Below, piece after piece: positions 1-6,244 of a stretch of 13,043 nt of DNA (the first letter of the stretch is position 1; each line of letters opens with the position of its first letter). The stretch is from DAMCAP01 sp964370205 (lineage in GTDB: Bacteria; Bacillota; Clostridia; Oscillospirales; Ruminococcaceae). A program made the translations under genes and the position numbers. The stretch spans positions 1 to 13,043 of the forward strand of contig CAYJIK010000057.1 in NCBI GenBank assembly GCA_964370205.1. Reading direction: 5' to 3'. The notes under the pieces are model-generated. The model was not told the DNA's origin. It was given only the letters and a program-made list of their open reading frames with translations, and did no database searches.

Positions 1-352
1 GACCCGAGCATCCAACGTCCGGTTCCTGCTTAATCAACGCAAAACGTCCACTCCCTTGCCCGGAGGGGCTTTTTACGTCAATGAATGGGGATAGGAGTTT
101 TGCTGTTGTTTTTGTTGTACCACCGGCGGTAGGAAGCGAAACAACGCTGTCAGTTGGTGGACACATAAGAAAAAGGTAGATCCAAACACACCCCATCTTT
201 TGGGCGAAACGGTGTTTGCAAGTGACGATAAACATTAACACGGCCACCACCTACAGTACGTTTCGGATTCTGCCAACTCGAGTGCAACGTTTCATATACC
301 GCCCACACAAATAAAAATCCCCACCACTTTACCCTCACTCGTTAAATTCCCC
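1..352. other. Left-edge region without a supported gene
   Basis: No convincing coding region is visible. A frame open from the left edge to about 173 and a 62-residue minus-strand frame (150-338) both lack a good ribosome binding site, recognisable motifs and family resemblance. The region is rich in short C/A-rich and G/T-rich tracts and reads like intergenic or decayed repeat DNA. It could be a dispersed genomic repeat, but only one copy is present here, so this cannot be tested from the window. The real signals begin with the promoter at 353. Confidence 0.5.
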
Positions 353-381
353 TTGCAAATATCATAATTATATTGTAGAAT
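353..381 (+). promoter_or_regulatory. Sigma-A-type promoter for pgi
   Basis: A -35 box TTGCAA (353-358) is followed after exactly 17 bases by a -10 box TAGAAT (376-381) in a strongly A/T-rich stretch. The predicted start of transcription is near 388, giving a leader of about 25 bases before the pgi start codon. Box quality, ideal spacing and position all agree. No operator-like palindrome overlaps it. Confidence 0.7.
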
Positions 382-411
382 AATCTAAACGGCTATAGGA
401 GTTGATTGATT

Positions 412-1713
412 ATGCCTATAAACGTCAGCACTGCCCTACTGGGGCAACTTGCAAGCGGCTCTGAATTCCGCGAAAAGCTGGGACATGTGCGTGACAGTGC
501 GGACACCCTTAAAGCAAAGAACGGCGCAGGTAGTGACTTTCTGGGTTGGTTGGATCTACCTGAAAGTATGCAGTCTGCACTCCCAACAATTTTAGAAACC
601 GCAAAGCATATAAGGGAATGTTCGGATATCGTCCTTGTAATCGGTATAGGCGGCTCGTACCTCGGTGCAAAAGCGGCTATTGACTTTCTCCGTTCGCCGA
701 TGTACAATATGCTCCCAAAGTCCACACCGGATATTCACTTTTTGGGCACAAGTCTCTCCTCCTCCGCTTTGTGTGACGTACTGTCACTGTGCGAGGACAA
801 AGAGGTAAGCGCCATTATGGTGTCTAAATCAGGTAGCACGCTTGAGAGCGGTCTGGCATTTCGCTTTGTACGGCAGATGTTAAAGGAAAAGTACGGCGAT
901 GAATACGGTAAGCGTATATATGTCGTCACCGACCCTGACAGTGGAATGCTTAAACAAATGGCGGACAGTGAAGGGTACACCGTGTTCCCCATACCAAAGG
1001 ACGTCGGCGGACGCTACAGCGTACTCAGCGCAGCAGGACTGCTACCGATAGCGATAGCTGATGTCGATGTATCGGAAATCTTACACGGCGCACGTGACGC
1101 AAAAGCGCAGTTTTTTGACAGTGAAAACCACTACAACGCCTGTCACAACTATGTAGCTGTACGGCATCTGTTAAACGAATTCGGCAAAAAAGTGGAACTT
1201 TTCGTAAGCTATTCACCGACGCTCACCATGTTCACCGAATGGCTAAAACAGCTGTTTGGTGAAAGCGAAGGCAAACGTGACAAAGGGATATACCCAAGTA
1301 GCGCCACCTTCCCGGCTGACCTTCACTCGATAGGCCAGTTTATACAAGAGGGAACACCGCTTTTGTTTGAAACCCACCTCCACGTCACTAAGGACAGCAA
1401 ACCGCTGGTGTTATATAGAAGTAGTGAGCCGGATGGACTGGAGTACATGGACGGCAAGACGCTGGGCGACATTGAGAAGACCGTCTTCCGGGCTGTCATC
1501 ATGGCACACAGTAGCGGTGGCACACCACAGATAACTATAGAGATTTCGGAACGAAATGAATATAACTTAGGATATTTGTTTTATTTCTTCCAGCTCGCCT
1601 GTGCGATAAGCGGATATACGCTCGGCGTAAATCCCTTTGACCAACCGGGTGTGGAGGAGTATAAAAAAAATATATATGCACTATTAGGCAAATCGGAACA
1701 AGGTGACCGGTAA
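412..1713 (+). CDS. pgi: Glucose-6-phosphate isomerase
   Basis: Cytosolic enzyme interconverting glucose 6-phosphate and fructose 6-phosphate in glycolysis and gluconeogenesis. The 433-residue protein is the short bacterial form (the B. subtilis enzyme is about 450). Visible motifs, numbered from the ATG: the sugar-phosphate loop GIGGSYLGAKA (78-88), SKSGSTLE (138-145), the first family signature DVGGRYS (197-203), the catalytic-Glu region FGESEGK (catalytic Glu near 284), the ring-opening His in DLHSIGQ (about 305), and the second signature FDQPGVEEYK (409-418) with its catalytic Lys. All catalytic positions appear intact. The ATG at 412 lies 10 bases after AGGAG (397-401). An in-frame TTG at 406 is only 4 bases from the same site and is less likely. 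The gene has its own promoter, and the next gene follows after a 48-base gap. Confidence 0.97.
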   Translation: MPINVSTALLGQLASGSEFREKLGHVRDSADTLKAKNGAGSDFLGWLDLPESMQSALPTILETAKHIRECSDIVLVIGIGGSYLGAKAAIDFLRSPMYNMLPKSTPDIHFLGTSLSSSALCDVLSLCEDKEVSAIMVSKSGSTLESGLAFRFVRQMLKEKYGDEYGKRIYVVTDPDSGMLKQMADSEGYTVFPIPKDVGGRYSVLSAAGLLPIAIADVDVSEILHGARDAKAQFFDSENHYNACHNYVAVRHLLNEFGKKVELFVSYSPTLTMFTEWLKQLFGESEGKRDKGIYPSSATFPADLHSIGQFIQEGTPLLFETHLHVTKDSKPLVLYRSSEPDGLEYMDGKTLGDIEKTVFRAVIMAHSSGGTPQITIEISERNEYNLGYLFYFFQLACAISGYTLGVNPFDQPGVEEYKKNIYALLGKSEQGDR

Positions 1714-1748
1714 CATCCACAAACAAATTAAGCTATAACGTAAATGTT

Positions 1749-1753
1749 GGAGG
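1749..1753 (+). promoter_or_regulatory. Ribosome binding site fixing the start of the P-loop gene
   Basis: GGAGG lies 8 bases before the ATG at 1762. An in-frame ATG at 1744 sits upstream of this site and has no comparable signal, so translation most likely begins at 1762, where the protein opens directly into its P-loop strand. Confidence 0.75.
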
Positions 1754-1761
1754 TAAAAACT

Positions 1762-2172
1762 ATGATCAAACTAATCGTCGGAAACAAAGGTTCAGGCAAA
1801 ACAAAGACACTTATCAACCTAGCAAACGAAGCAGTAAAAAGCACAGATGGCAGCGTTATTGTTGTAGAGCAAGGCCTAAAGCTAACCTATGACATAAACC
1901 ACCAAGCACGTCTGGTGGATGTTGAAAGATACTCCATCGCCGGCTTTGAGTCCTACTACGGATTTATAAGCGGTCTTCTGGCAGGTAACTATGACATCAC
2001 CGATATATTCTGCGACCAAGCCCTCTCAATAGGCGGCAGAGATTTCGAGCAGTTCGCTGTAATGATTGATAAGCTTGCAACGCTCACCGAAAATTCCGAC
2101 ATCACACTAACAATGCTTGTATCCTGCGATATAAGCGAACTTCCTGAGCGCATTCAGAAGTTTGCTATATAG
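1762..2172 (+). CDS. Small P-loop ATP-binding protein of unknown role
   Basis: A 136-residue protein consisting of a compact nucleotide-binding fold. It opens with a beta strand and a Walker A loop, GNKGSGKT (residues 7-14). A second hydrophobic strand (SVIVVEQG, 31-38) and an acidic strand end YDITDIFCDQ (77-86) could be Walker B-like. The C-terminus has another strand (ITLTMLVSCD, 114-123). Short proteins of this type occur in Clostridia and are often annotated vaguely as ATP-binding or PilT-like; I know of no demonstrated function. There is no signal peptide or membrane segment. It follows pgi by 48 bases with no terminator between, so the two are probably co-transcribed. The hairpin at 2189-2229 would end the unit. 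Gene reality is well supported by the ribosome binding site and P-loop; function is unknown. Confidence 0.85.
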   Translation: MIKLIVGNKGSGKTKTLINLANEAVKSTDGSVIVVEQGLKLTYDINHQARLVDVERYSIAGFESYYGFISGLLAGNYDITDIFCDQALSIGGRDFEQFAVMIDKLATLTENSDITLTMLVSCDISELPERIQKFAI

Positions 2173-2188
2173 TTCGGTTTAATTACGC

Positions 2189-2229
2189 TAAGCGAAAGCC
2201 GTCACTTTGGTGCTATAGGCTTTCGCTTA
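2189..2229 (+). terminator. Hairpin ending the pgi / P-loop unit
   Basis: A perfect 12-base-pair stem (TAAGCGAAAGCC at 2189-2200 with its complement at 2218-2229) encloses a 17-base loop and starts 16 bases after the upstream stop codon. The following bases (TATCTT) are only weakly U-rich, so it may be an inefficient terminator or an mRNA 3'-end stabiliser rather than a classical Rho-independent terminator. Confidence 0.5.
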
Positions 2230-2264
2230 TATCTTAACCAGACCACTCGAAAGGAGTGATAAGC

Positions 2265-2654
2265 ATGGCTCTTGCTGTAGCTATGACAGCTAACATGGCC
2301 TGCACTTTCGGCACTGCACCGGGGACTCTAATTGTAAACTCGCAGACGGCAACCATGACATCCAATTTTTTGACCGCAACTATTATGGACAATAAGCCGA
2401 TGGCGAATATTCCGCCGTTTGCTATGTGTACATCCATAGCTAACCCCACCGTTGCATCTGCAACAGCGGCGGCTTTTGGCGTGCTGACTCCGATGCCCTG
2501 TATCCCTGCAATAGCAGCACCATGGGCACCCGGCTCTCCTACTGTCCTGATAGCCAATTTCCCTGCGCTTAACAACTCCTCTAAACTCATGTGCAACTGG
2601 GGTGGAGTTATTTCGATAGTGTCACCGGCGCAAACCACCACAATGGTGCCGTAG
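2265..2654 (+). CDS. PAAR-like (DUF4280) protein, orphan
   Basis: A 129-residue protein that I recognise as the PAAR-like DUF4280 family from the ordered motifs MDNKPMANIPPF (41-52), ANPTVASATAAAFGVLTPMPC (59-79) and the C-terminal SSKLMCNWGGVISI (105-118). Cysteines at 13, 55, 79 and 110 fall at positions where the family commonly has them and could hold a metal or stabilise the small beta-rich fold. PAAR proteins form the pointed tip of contractile injection spikes, and PAAR-like DUF4280 proteins occur with such systems and with toxin loci. Here no tube, sheath, baseplate, VgrG-like or toxin gene is adjacent, so the role is open. AAGGAG (2251-2256) lies 8 bases before the ATG. An in-frame GTG at 2256 overlaps that site and is rejected. 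No signal peptide is visible. A 135-residue antisense frame over the same DNA is a shadow. Confidence 0.85.
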   Translation: MALAVAMTANMACTFGTAPGTLIVNSQTATMTSNFLTATIMDNKPMANIPPFAMCTSIANPTVASATAAAFGVLTPMPCIPAIAAPWAPGSPTVLIANFPALNNSSKLMCNWGGVISIVSPAQTTTMVP

Positions 2655-2690
2655 ACTCGGAGTGTCGTAAAACAAAATAAGCACTAAACT

Positions 2691-2760
2691 GTAGGGGCTA
2701 GCCTATGTGACAGCCTGAAGCGAGGATACCCTCATTTCAGACACACAGGTTAGTCCCTAT
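2691..2760. repeat. GTAGGGGC-family imperfect palindrome, copy A
   Basis: Arms beginning GTAGGGGCTAGCCTATGTG (2691-2709) and ending CACACAGGTTAGTCCCTAT (2742-2760) fold back on each other with a few G-U pairs and mismatches, forming a long hairpin with an inner GAGG...CCTC stem (2722-2733). The arms match those of the element at 3675-3752 but in opposite orientation: the left arm here resembles the right arm there and vice versa. This identifies a dispersed repeat family rather than a gene-specific terminator. It lies between the PAAR-like gene and the HAD gene and could also stop transcription. Confidence 0.7.
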
Positions 2761-2807
2761 GTTTCATAACCGTACACTTTCACTATTTACAAAGCGGAGG
2801 TAACCTA

Positions 2808-3500
2808 ATGCCAAGATACACCCACCTACTTTTCGATAATGACAATACCCTAATGGACTTCGACAAAGCTGAAGTGCTCGCCTTTAGGGAGTGCTATCTA
2901 CAGTTTGATTTCCCCCTACCGTATAGCGACGACTTGCTAAAGTCGTATAGTGACATAAACAAGGCGTGGTGGAAAAAGTTTGAGCTTGGGCAATGCAGTA
3001 AAGCGGAGCTTACTGTGGGGCGGTTTGCAGAATTTTTAACTGTCCACTTGCTTTCACTCCCACCTGAGACCATGTATGAAGCATTCGCTACAGCACTGGG
3101 CAGGCAGAACATACTAATAGACGGCGCACTAGACCTTCTAAAGCGTCTTCACAGTAACTACTCCCTCCACATCATCACAAACGGCATCTCCAAAGTCCAG
3201 CACTCCCGCATAAACTCCTCGCCGATACGTGAGTACATCGGACATGTCTTCGTGTCCGAAGATGTGGGGTACAACAAACCTGACCCACGCTACTTTGAAA
3301 GGGTGCTGAAAACACTGGAGGTCTGTAAACATCAGTGCATTGTCATAGGGGACTCACTCAGTTCCGACATAAAGGGCGCAAACAACAGCGGCATTGATTG
3401 TATATGGTATAATCCTCTGTCGTTGCCCGGGAGTACCCACAACGTCACCTATAACGTCACGACACTTAAAGAAATCGAGCAGATACTGGTAGGTAGCTGA
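2808..3500 (+). CDS. HAD-superfamily phosphatase, YjjG/YfnB nucleotidase type
   Basis: A 230-residue cytosolic HAD phosphohydrolase with all four catalytic motifs. Motif I is FDNDNTL (nucleophile Asp10, acid/base Asp12), motif II is IITNG (Thr124), the motif III Lys is in YNKPDP (Lys157), and motif IV is IGDSLSSDIKGA (Asp182, Asp187). A helical cap (about 18-100) contains a WWKKFELGQ...AEL segment like that of the YjjG family. E. coli YjjG removes phosphate from non-canonical pyrimidine and other nucleoside monophosphates and is thought to clean the nucleotide pool. Substrate here is inferred from family only; a general sugar-phosphate or nucleotide phosphatase is possible. The length fits the family. 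GGAGG (2796-2800) lies 7 bases before the ATG. Palindromic repeats flank the gene on both sides, so it appears monocistronic. Confidence 0.88.
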   Translation: MPRYTHLLFDNDNTLMDFDKAEVLAFRECYLQFDFPLPYSDDLLKSYSDINKAWWKKFELGQCSKAELTVGRFAEFLTVHLLSLPPETMYEAFATALGRQNILIDGALDLLKRLHSNYSLHIITNGISKVQHSRINSSPIREYIGHVFVSEDVGYNKPDPRYFERVLKTLEVCKHQCIVIGDSLSSDIKGANNSGIDCIWYNPLSLPGSTHNVTYNVTTLKEIEQILVGS

Positions 3501-3549
3501 CCGCTCTCAACCATTGCTCGAATCAGAGAAAACTACTTTTAAAAAGTAT

Positions 3550-3609
3550 GGGGACAGCATCCCCGACCCTCCGAGTAAACGCTTTCGGGAGGTCGGGGAC
3601 GCTGTCCCC
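3550..3609. repeat. GGGGACAGC-type long palindrome, possible terminator of the HAD gene
   Basis: The left arm GGGGACAGCATCCCCGACC (3550-3568) pairs with the right arm GGTCGGGGACGCTGTCCCC (3591-3609) with one mismatch, and the pairing extends inward through TCC/GGA bases with a small bulge. The loop is about 15 bases. It begins 50 bases after the HAD stop codon and is followed by an A/T-rich but not oligo-U tract. Each arm also contains an internal self-complementary GGGGA...TCCCC. This resembles dispersed palindromic repeats of Clostridia genomes; it may act as a bidirectional terminator between the convergent HAD gene and the c-di-GMP operon. Confidence 0.65.
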
Positions 3610-3638
3610 TATATTTATATATTATTGCTAATCAATAT

Positions 3639-3770
3639 GGGGCTGTGACGAAATTGTAATAATGCACAAAACTTGTAGGGGCGAACCTGTGTGTTCGCCC
3701 GAAACTAATGGTAAAACCATGGTTTCGGGCGGTCACATAGGACCGCCCCTACGCAATTCGTCACAGACCC
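3639..3770. mobile_element. MITE-like palindromic element, GTAGGGGC family copy B
   Basis: A 132-base element with terminal inverted repeats GGGGCTGTGACGAA (3639-3652) and TTCGTCACAGACCC (3757-3770), matching at 13 of 14 positions. Inside, arms of about 38 bases beginning GTAGGGGCG (3675) and ending CGCCCCTAC (3752) form a long imperfect hairpin. Each arm also contains its own smaller GGGCG...CGCCC hairpin, so a cruciform is possible. No coding frame is present, as expected for a non-autonomous element moved by a transposase elsewhere. I see no clear target-site duplication. The core matches copy A at 2691-2760 in reverse orientation. It lies 31 bases past the end of the minus-strand operon and may end its transcription. 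Confidence 0.7.
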
Positions 3771-3801
3771 TTTCTTGAGGCAAAAAAGCACAGATAGTAC
3801 T

Positions 3802-5010
3802 CTAAACCCTATTTCTTTTCCTCTCTCGCTTAAAGTTATACATCTTAGCATCCGCCATTTCAACCAGCTCTGCATACCCCAACACGTTATCGCTCCCTAT
3901 CTCCTGTATGCCGTAACTTACAGACGTTTGATATGGCTTCCCGTGTTTGTCGGCAATCTCAGATACGTCCTTTGCGATTTTCAGGAATACATCGGTAATA
4001 TTTTCGTTAGGCGACAGCTTACCTACCACTAAAAACTCATCGCCACCCAGTCGGGCAATGGTGTGGCCTTCCAGAGCAGCCTTCATTATATCGGTCACCC
4101 ATAGTATGTATTTGTCCCCTTCGTTATGTCCGTAGGTGTCGTTGACGGTTTTGAGGCCGTCCATATCAATAAACACTATGAAACAAGGGAGATTTACACT
4201 CAAATAATCCTTTAGCCTACTCATCGCTACATCACGCACAAAAAAGCCTGTCATAGCGTCGGTATAAGCTCTGTATTCTATGTCTCGAATTTCACGGCCT
4301 TGAGCTCGAAGCCTCTCAAGTTTACCGGTGTAGTTGTCTGCCACCACTCGGAGATTTGAGTAGAGGTAGTTGATCACCATTACCAACATAAAAATCACAA
4401 TGGAATAGATAGCAGTTGCGAGGTGGTAATATAGGTTTTTTTGGACATCTCCCCCGGCTCTGTCTATAGAGAGTGATGCAACAATCTGATTTACAAATGT
4501 AGCACCCAGAAAAATAGTAGATAAAACTGTCGTTCTCTTGTCAGACAACGGTATAGCGAGTATCGCCTTCCCAAGTATTCTTTTGGTCAAAATTATATAT
4601 GGTATTGGAATAGCCATGTTTATAGCGGTAATCAGCAACCTGTTTTCTACCGAGGCAACTGTTAACATCCCACTTTCATTTGTTAACAAGGCCATCGTGA
4701 CTACTACAATGGTTCGTATAGCAAAGAAGTTTATCGCAAAGGAGAACACCCCAAACAGTGATTGCACCAGCTCTCGTTTGCAAACCACCAACGTTTCTGC
4801 CGTCAATACCACTACATATATTATCATAAACAGATATTCATACTGAAAGCGAGTGACATAAATCGGCAGGAAGAATATAAAACTGTTTAGCGCAACCAGA
4901 ACAATGTAAACGAGTGCACCTATCCTTGTGGCTCCTAGCACATACGAGGTGTAGTTAAACACGACCACCATATAAGCACAGTAAATCAAGAATGTCACCG
5001 CAGGCATCAT
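3802..5010 (-). CDS. Multi-pass membrane diguanylate cyclase without I-site
   Basis: A 402-residue protein. The first ~217 residues contain about seven hydrophobic segments, followed by a short charged linker (about 220-245) likely to form a signalling helix, then a GGDEF domain (about 246-398). The domain keeps the metal and substrate residues in FIDMDGLKTVNDTYGH (Asp282, Asn290), GHNEGD (Asp299) and an intact LGGDEF (GGDEF at 322-326), so it should make c-di-GMP from two GTP at the inner face of the membrane. The inhibitory RxxD site expected five residues before GGDEF is absent (LEGH at 313-316), so product feedback through that site is unlikely. The N-terminal sensor resembles none that I can name. 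The start ATG (5010-5008) overlaps the TGA of the upstream gene (5009-5007) and has no strong ribosome binding site of its own, indicating translational coupling. It is the last gene of the operon. Confidence 0.93.
   Translation of the reverse strand: MMPAVTFLIYCAYMVVVFNYTSYVLGATRIGALVYIVLVALNSFIFFLPIYVTRFQYEYLFMIIYVVVLTAETLVVCKRELVQSLFGVFSFAINFFAIRTIVVVTMALLTNESGMLTVASVENRLLITAINMAIPIPYIILTKRILGKAILAIPLSDKRTTVLSTIFLGATFVNQIVASLSIDRAGGDVQKNLYYHLATAIYSIVIFMLVMVINYLYSNLRVVADNYTGKLERLRAQGREIRDIEYRAYTDAMTGFFVRDVAMSRLKDYLSVNLPCFIVFIDMDGLKTVNDTYGHNEGDKYILWVTDIMKAALEGHTIARLGGDEFLVVGKLSPNENITDVFLKIAKDVSEIADKHGKPYQTSVSYGIQEIGSDNVLGYAELVEMADAKMYNFKRERKRNRV
5007..5010 (-). promoter_or_regulatory. ATGA stop/start overlap coupling the two cyclase genes
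   Basis: On the minus strand the sequence reads ATGATG: the TGA ends the upstream cyclase and the first ATG starts the downstream one. The best purine-rich stretch (GAGAGG) lies well upstream with poor spacing, so the downstream gene probably relies on ribosomes finishing the upstream gene. A second ATG follows directly and could serve as an equivalent start. Confidence 0.75.
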
Positions 5011-6227
5011 ACGTAGCCACCGCCTCTCGCATAGTATTCTTTTTTGTCTTCTCGCATATAACGGTCCGCTTCCTCCAATATCTGAAGCTTGTCTCTGATT
5101 GGACTGTCCGGACCAACTACCGTAAAGCCCAGATTGGCGTGCATTCTATACTCTACCGTCTCTGCCACTATAGTAATGTTCCTCTTTATTCTACTAACTA
5201 CCGTGTGTAGCTCGGCCTCTTCCACACTATCCAAGAGCACCAAAAACTCATCGCCGCCAATTCGGGCTACGTAGTCATCTTCTCTAACACTGTTCCTGAA
5301 TATATCGGCAATTCCTTTAATGTACTCGTCTCCCACAGCATGGCCGTAGTTGTCGTTCACATGTTTAAGGGACGCTAAATCGCTGTAAATAACCGCAAAC
5401 GAGAACCCTTCCCTCTGACAAAACTCGTCCAGCTTTCGCTCGATGAACAGTTTATTATATGTACCTGTAAGTTCGTCTGTGTAGAGACGCTTTTCTGCGA
5501 CGGTCTGCTTTTCAATGTTCTTTCGACGCATCACATCCGCCCTGTCCGACTTGCGCTTGAAGGAATAAAGCGATATTAGGTTTACATTAAAGAAGAACAG
5601 ACAATAAAAAGCAATAGCCATGACACTAACGCTAACTATTGTGGAAAACAGGTAGAATACATATAGCTCCTCTGCCATCACCACCCAAGCCGTAATTATT
5701 AAATACATGCTCATACAAGCAGCGGTCAGCGTTACCACTTCGGAGTACTGTCTGGTGGAAGACATGCCCCTAAGCTTATCAAGCGGCACAATACCCTTCA
5801 CCATTTTAAGCACCACCACCAACATCAGCTGTGAAAAGAAGTTCGAGATGTAGAAGATGTTATCGTTTTCAAATACCTCCAACGTCGGAACGCCGATAAG
5901 GTGGCAGTAGCTAACAAACACCACGACACTAACAGCAATAATGTTAAAGCCAAACACAGACGCTCCGAAGAAAAGCTGACGCAAGTCTGTTTTTGATATA
6001 ATCGCAAACTCCAACAGGAACAACGCACCACTTACCCACAACATCAAAGGGTATGAGCCGCCGAGAAGGTAGATTGCATGATATAGCACAGTGTTAAAAA
6101 GCGCAATTAGAACACAGTCCCATCTGCTGTCAGTGGTACCGTGTAATATGCTCTTTGCAAACTTTATTGCATAGCTGTGGTAAACAACCATCATTACGCT
6201 GCTGAAAAGCATGAAAAAAACGCTCAT
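5007..6227 (-). CDS. Multi-pass membrane diguanylate cyclase with I-site
   Basis: A 406-residue protein of the same plan as its downstream neighbour: about seven hydrophobic segments up to residue ~220, a basic and charged linker (223-246), then a GGDEF domain (about 247-400). Visible residues are the metal-binding Asp283 in YSDLASLK, Asn291 in HVNDNYGH, the guanine-binding Asp300 in GHAVGDEY, and IGGDEF (GGDEF at 324-328). The second Asp of the usual DxD is Ala285, which is not thought to be essential. Unlike the next protein it keeps an RxxD inhibitory site (REDD, 315-318) exactly five residues before GGDEF, so feedback inhibition by c-di-GMP is expected. AAAGGAG (6240-6234) lies 6 bases before the ATG. 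The gene begins 17 bases after the EAL gene, clearly in the same operon. The membrane part probably senses a ligand, which cannot be named. Confidence 0.94.
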   Translation of the reverse strand: MSVFFMLFSSVMMVVYHSYAIKFAKSILHGTTDSRWDCVLIALFNTVLYHAIYLLGGSYPLMLWVSGALFLLEFAIISKTDLRQLFFGASVFGFNIIAVSVVVFVSYCHLIGVPTLEVFENDNIFYISNFFSQLMLVVVLKMVKGIVPLDKLRGMSSTRQYSEVVTLTAACMSMYLIITAWVVMAEELYVFYLFSTIVSVSVMAIAFYCLFFFNVNLISLYSFKRKSDRADVMRRKNIEKQTVAEKRLYTDELTGTYNKLFIERKLDEFCQREGFSFAVIYSDLASLKHVNDNYGHAVGDEYIKGIADIFRNSVREDDYVARIGGDEFLVLLDSVEEAELHTVVSRIKRNITIVAETVEYRMHANLGFTVVGPDSPIRDKLQILEEADRYMREDKKEYYARGGGYV

Positions 6228-6244
6228 GTCACTCTCCTTTAGTC

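Noticed and set aside
58..74. GCCC-GGAG-GGGC followed by TTTTT as a terminator
   Set aside because: The stem is only 4 base pairs and no upstream gene is visible, so support is too weak.
150..338. 62-residue minus-strand frame before pgi
   Set aside because: No ribosome binding site, no recognisable motif, and it lies in a stretch open by chance in more than one frame.
406..411. TTG as the pgi start
   Set aside because: It is only 4 bases from AGGAG and adds two residues; the ATG at 412 is the more usual start.
2234..2641. 135-residue antisense frame over the PAAR-like gene
   Set aside because: The plus frame has family motifs and a good ribosome binding site; the antisense frame is a shadow of its biased composition.
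3639..3770. CRISPR repeat or RNA gene reading of the palindromic element
   Set aside because: There are no spaced direct repeats; terminal inverted repeats and the reverse-oriented second copy fit a mobile palindromic element.
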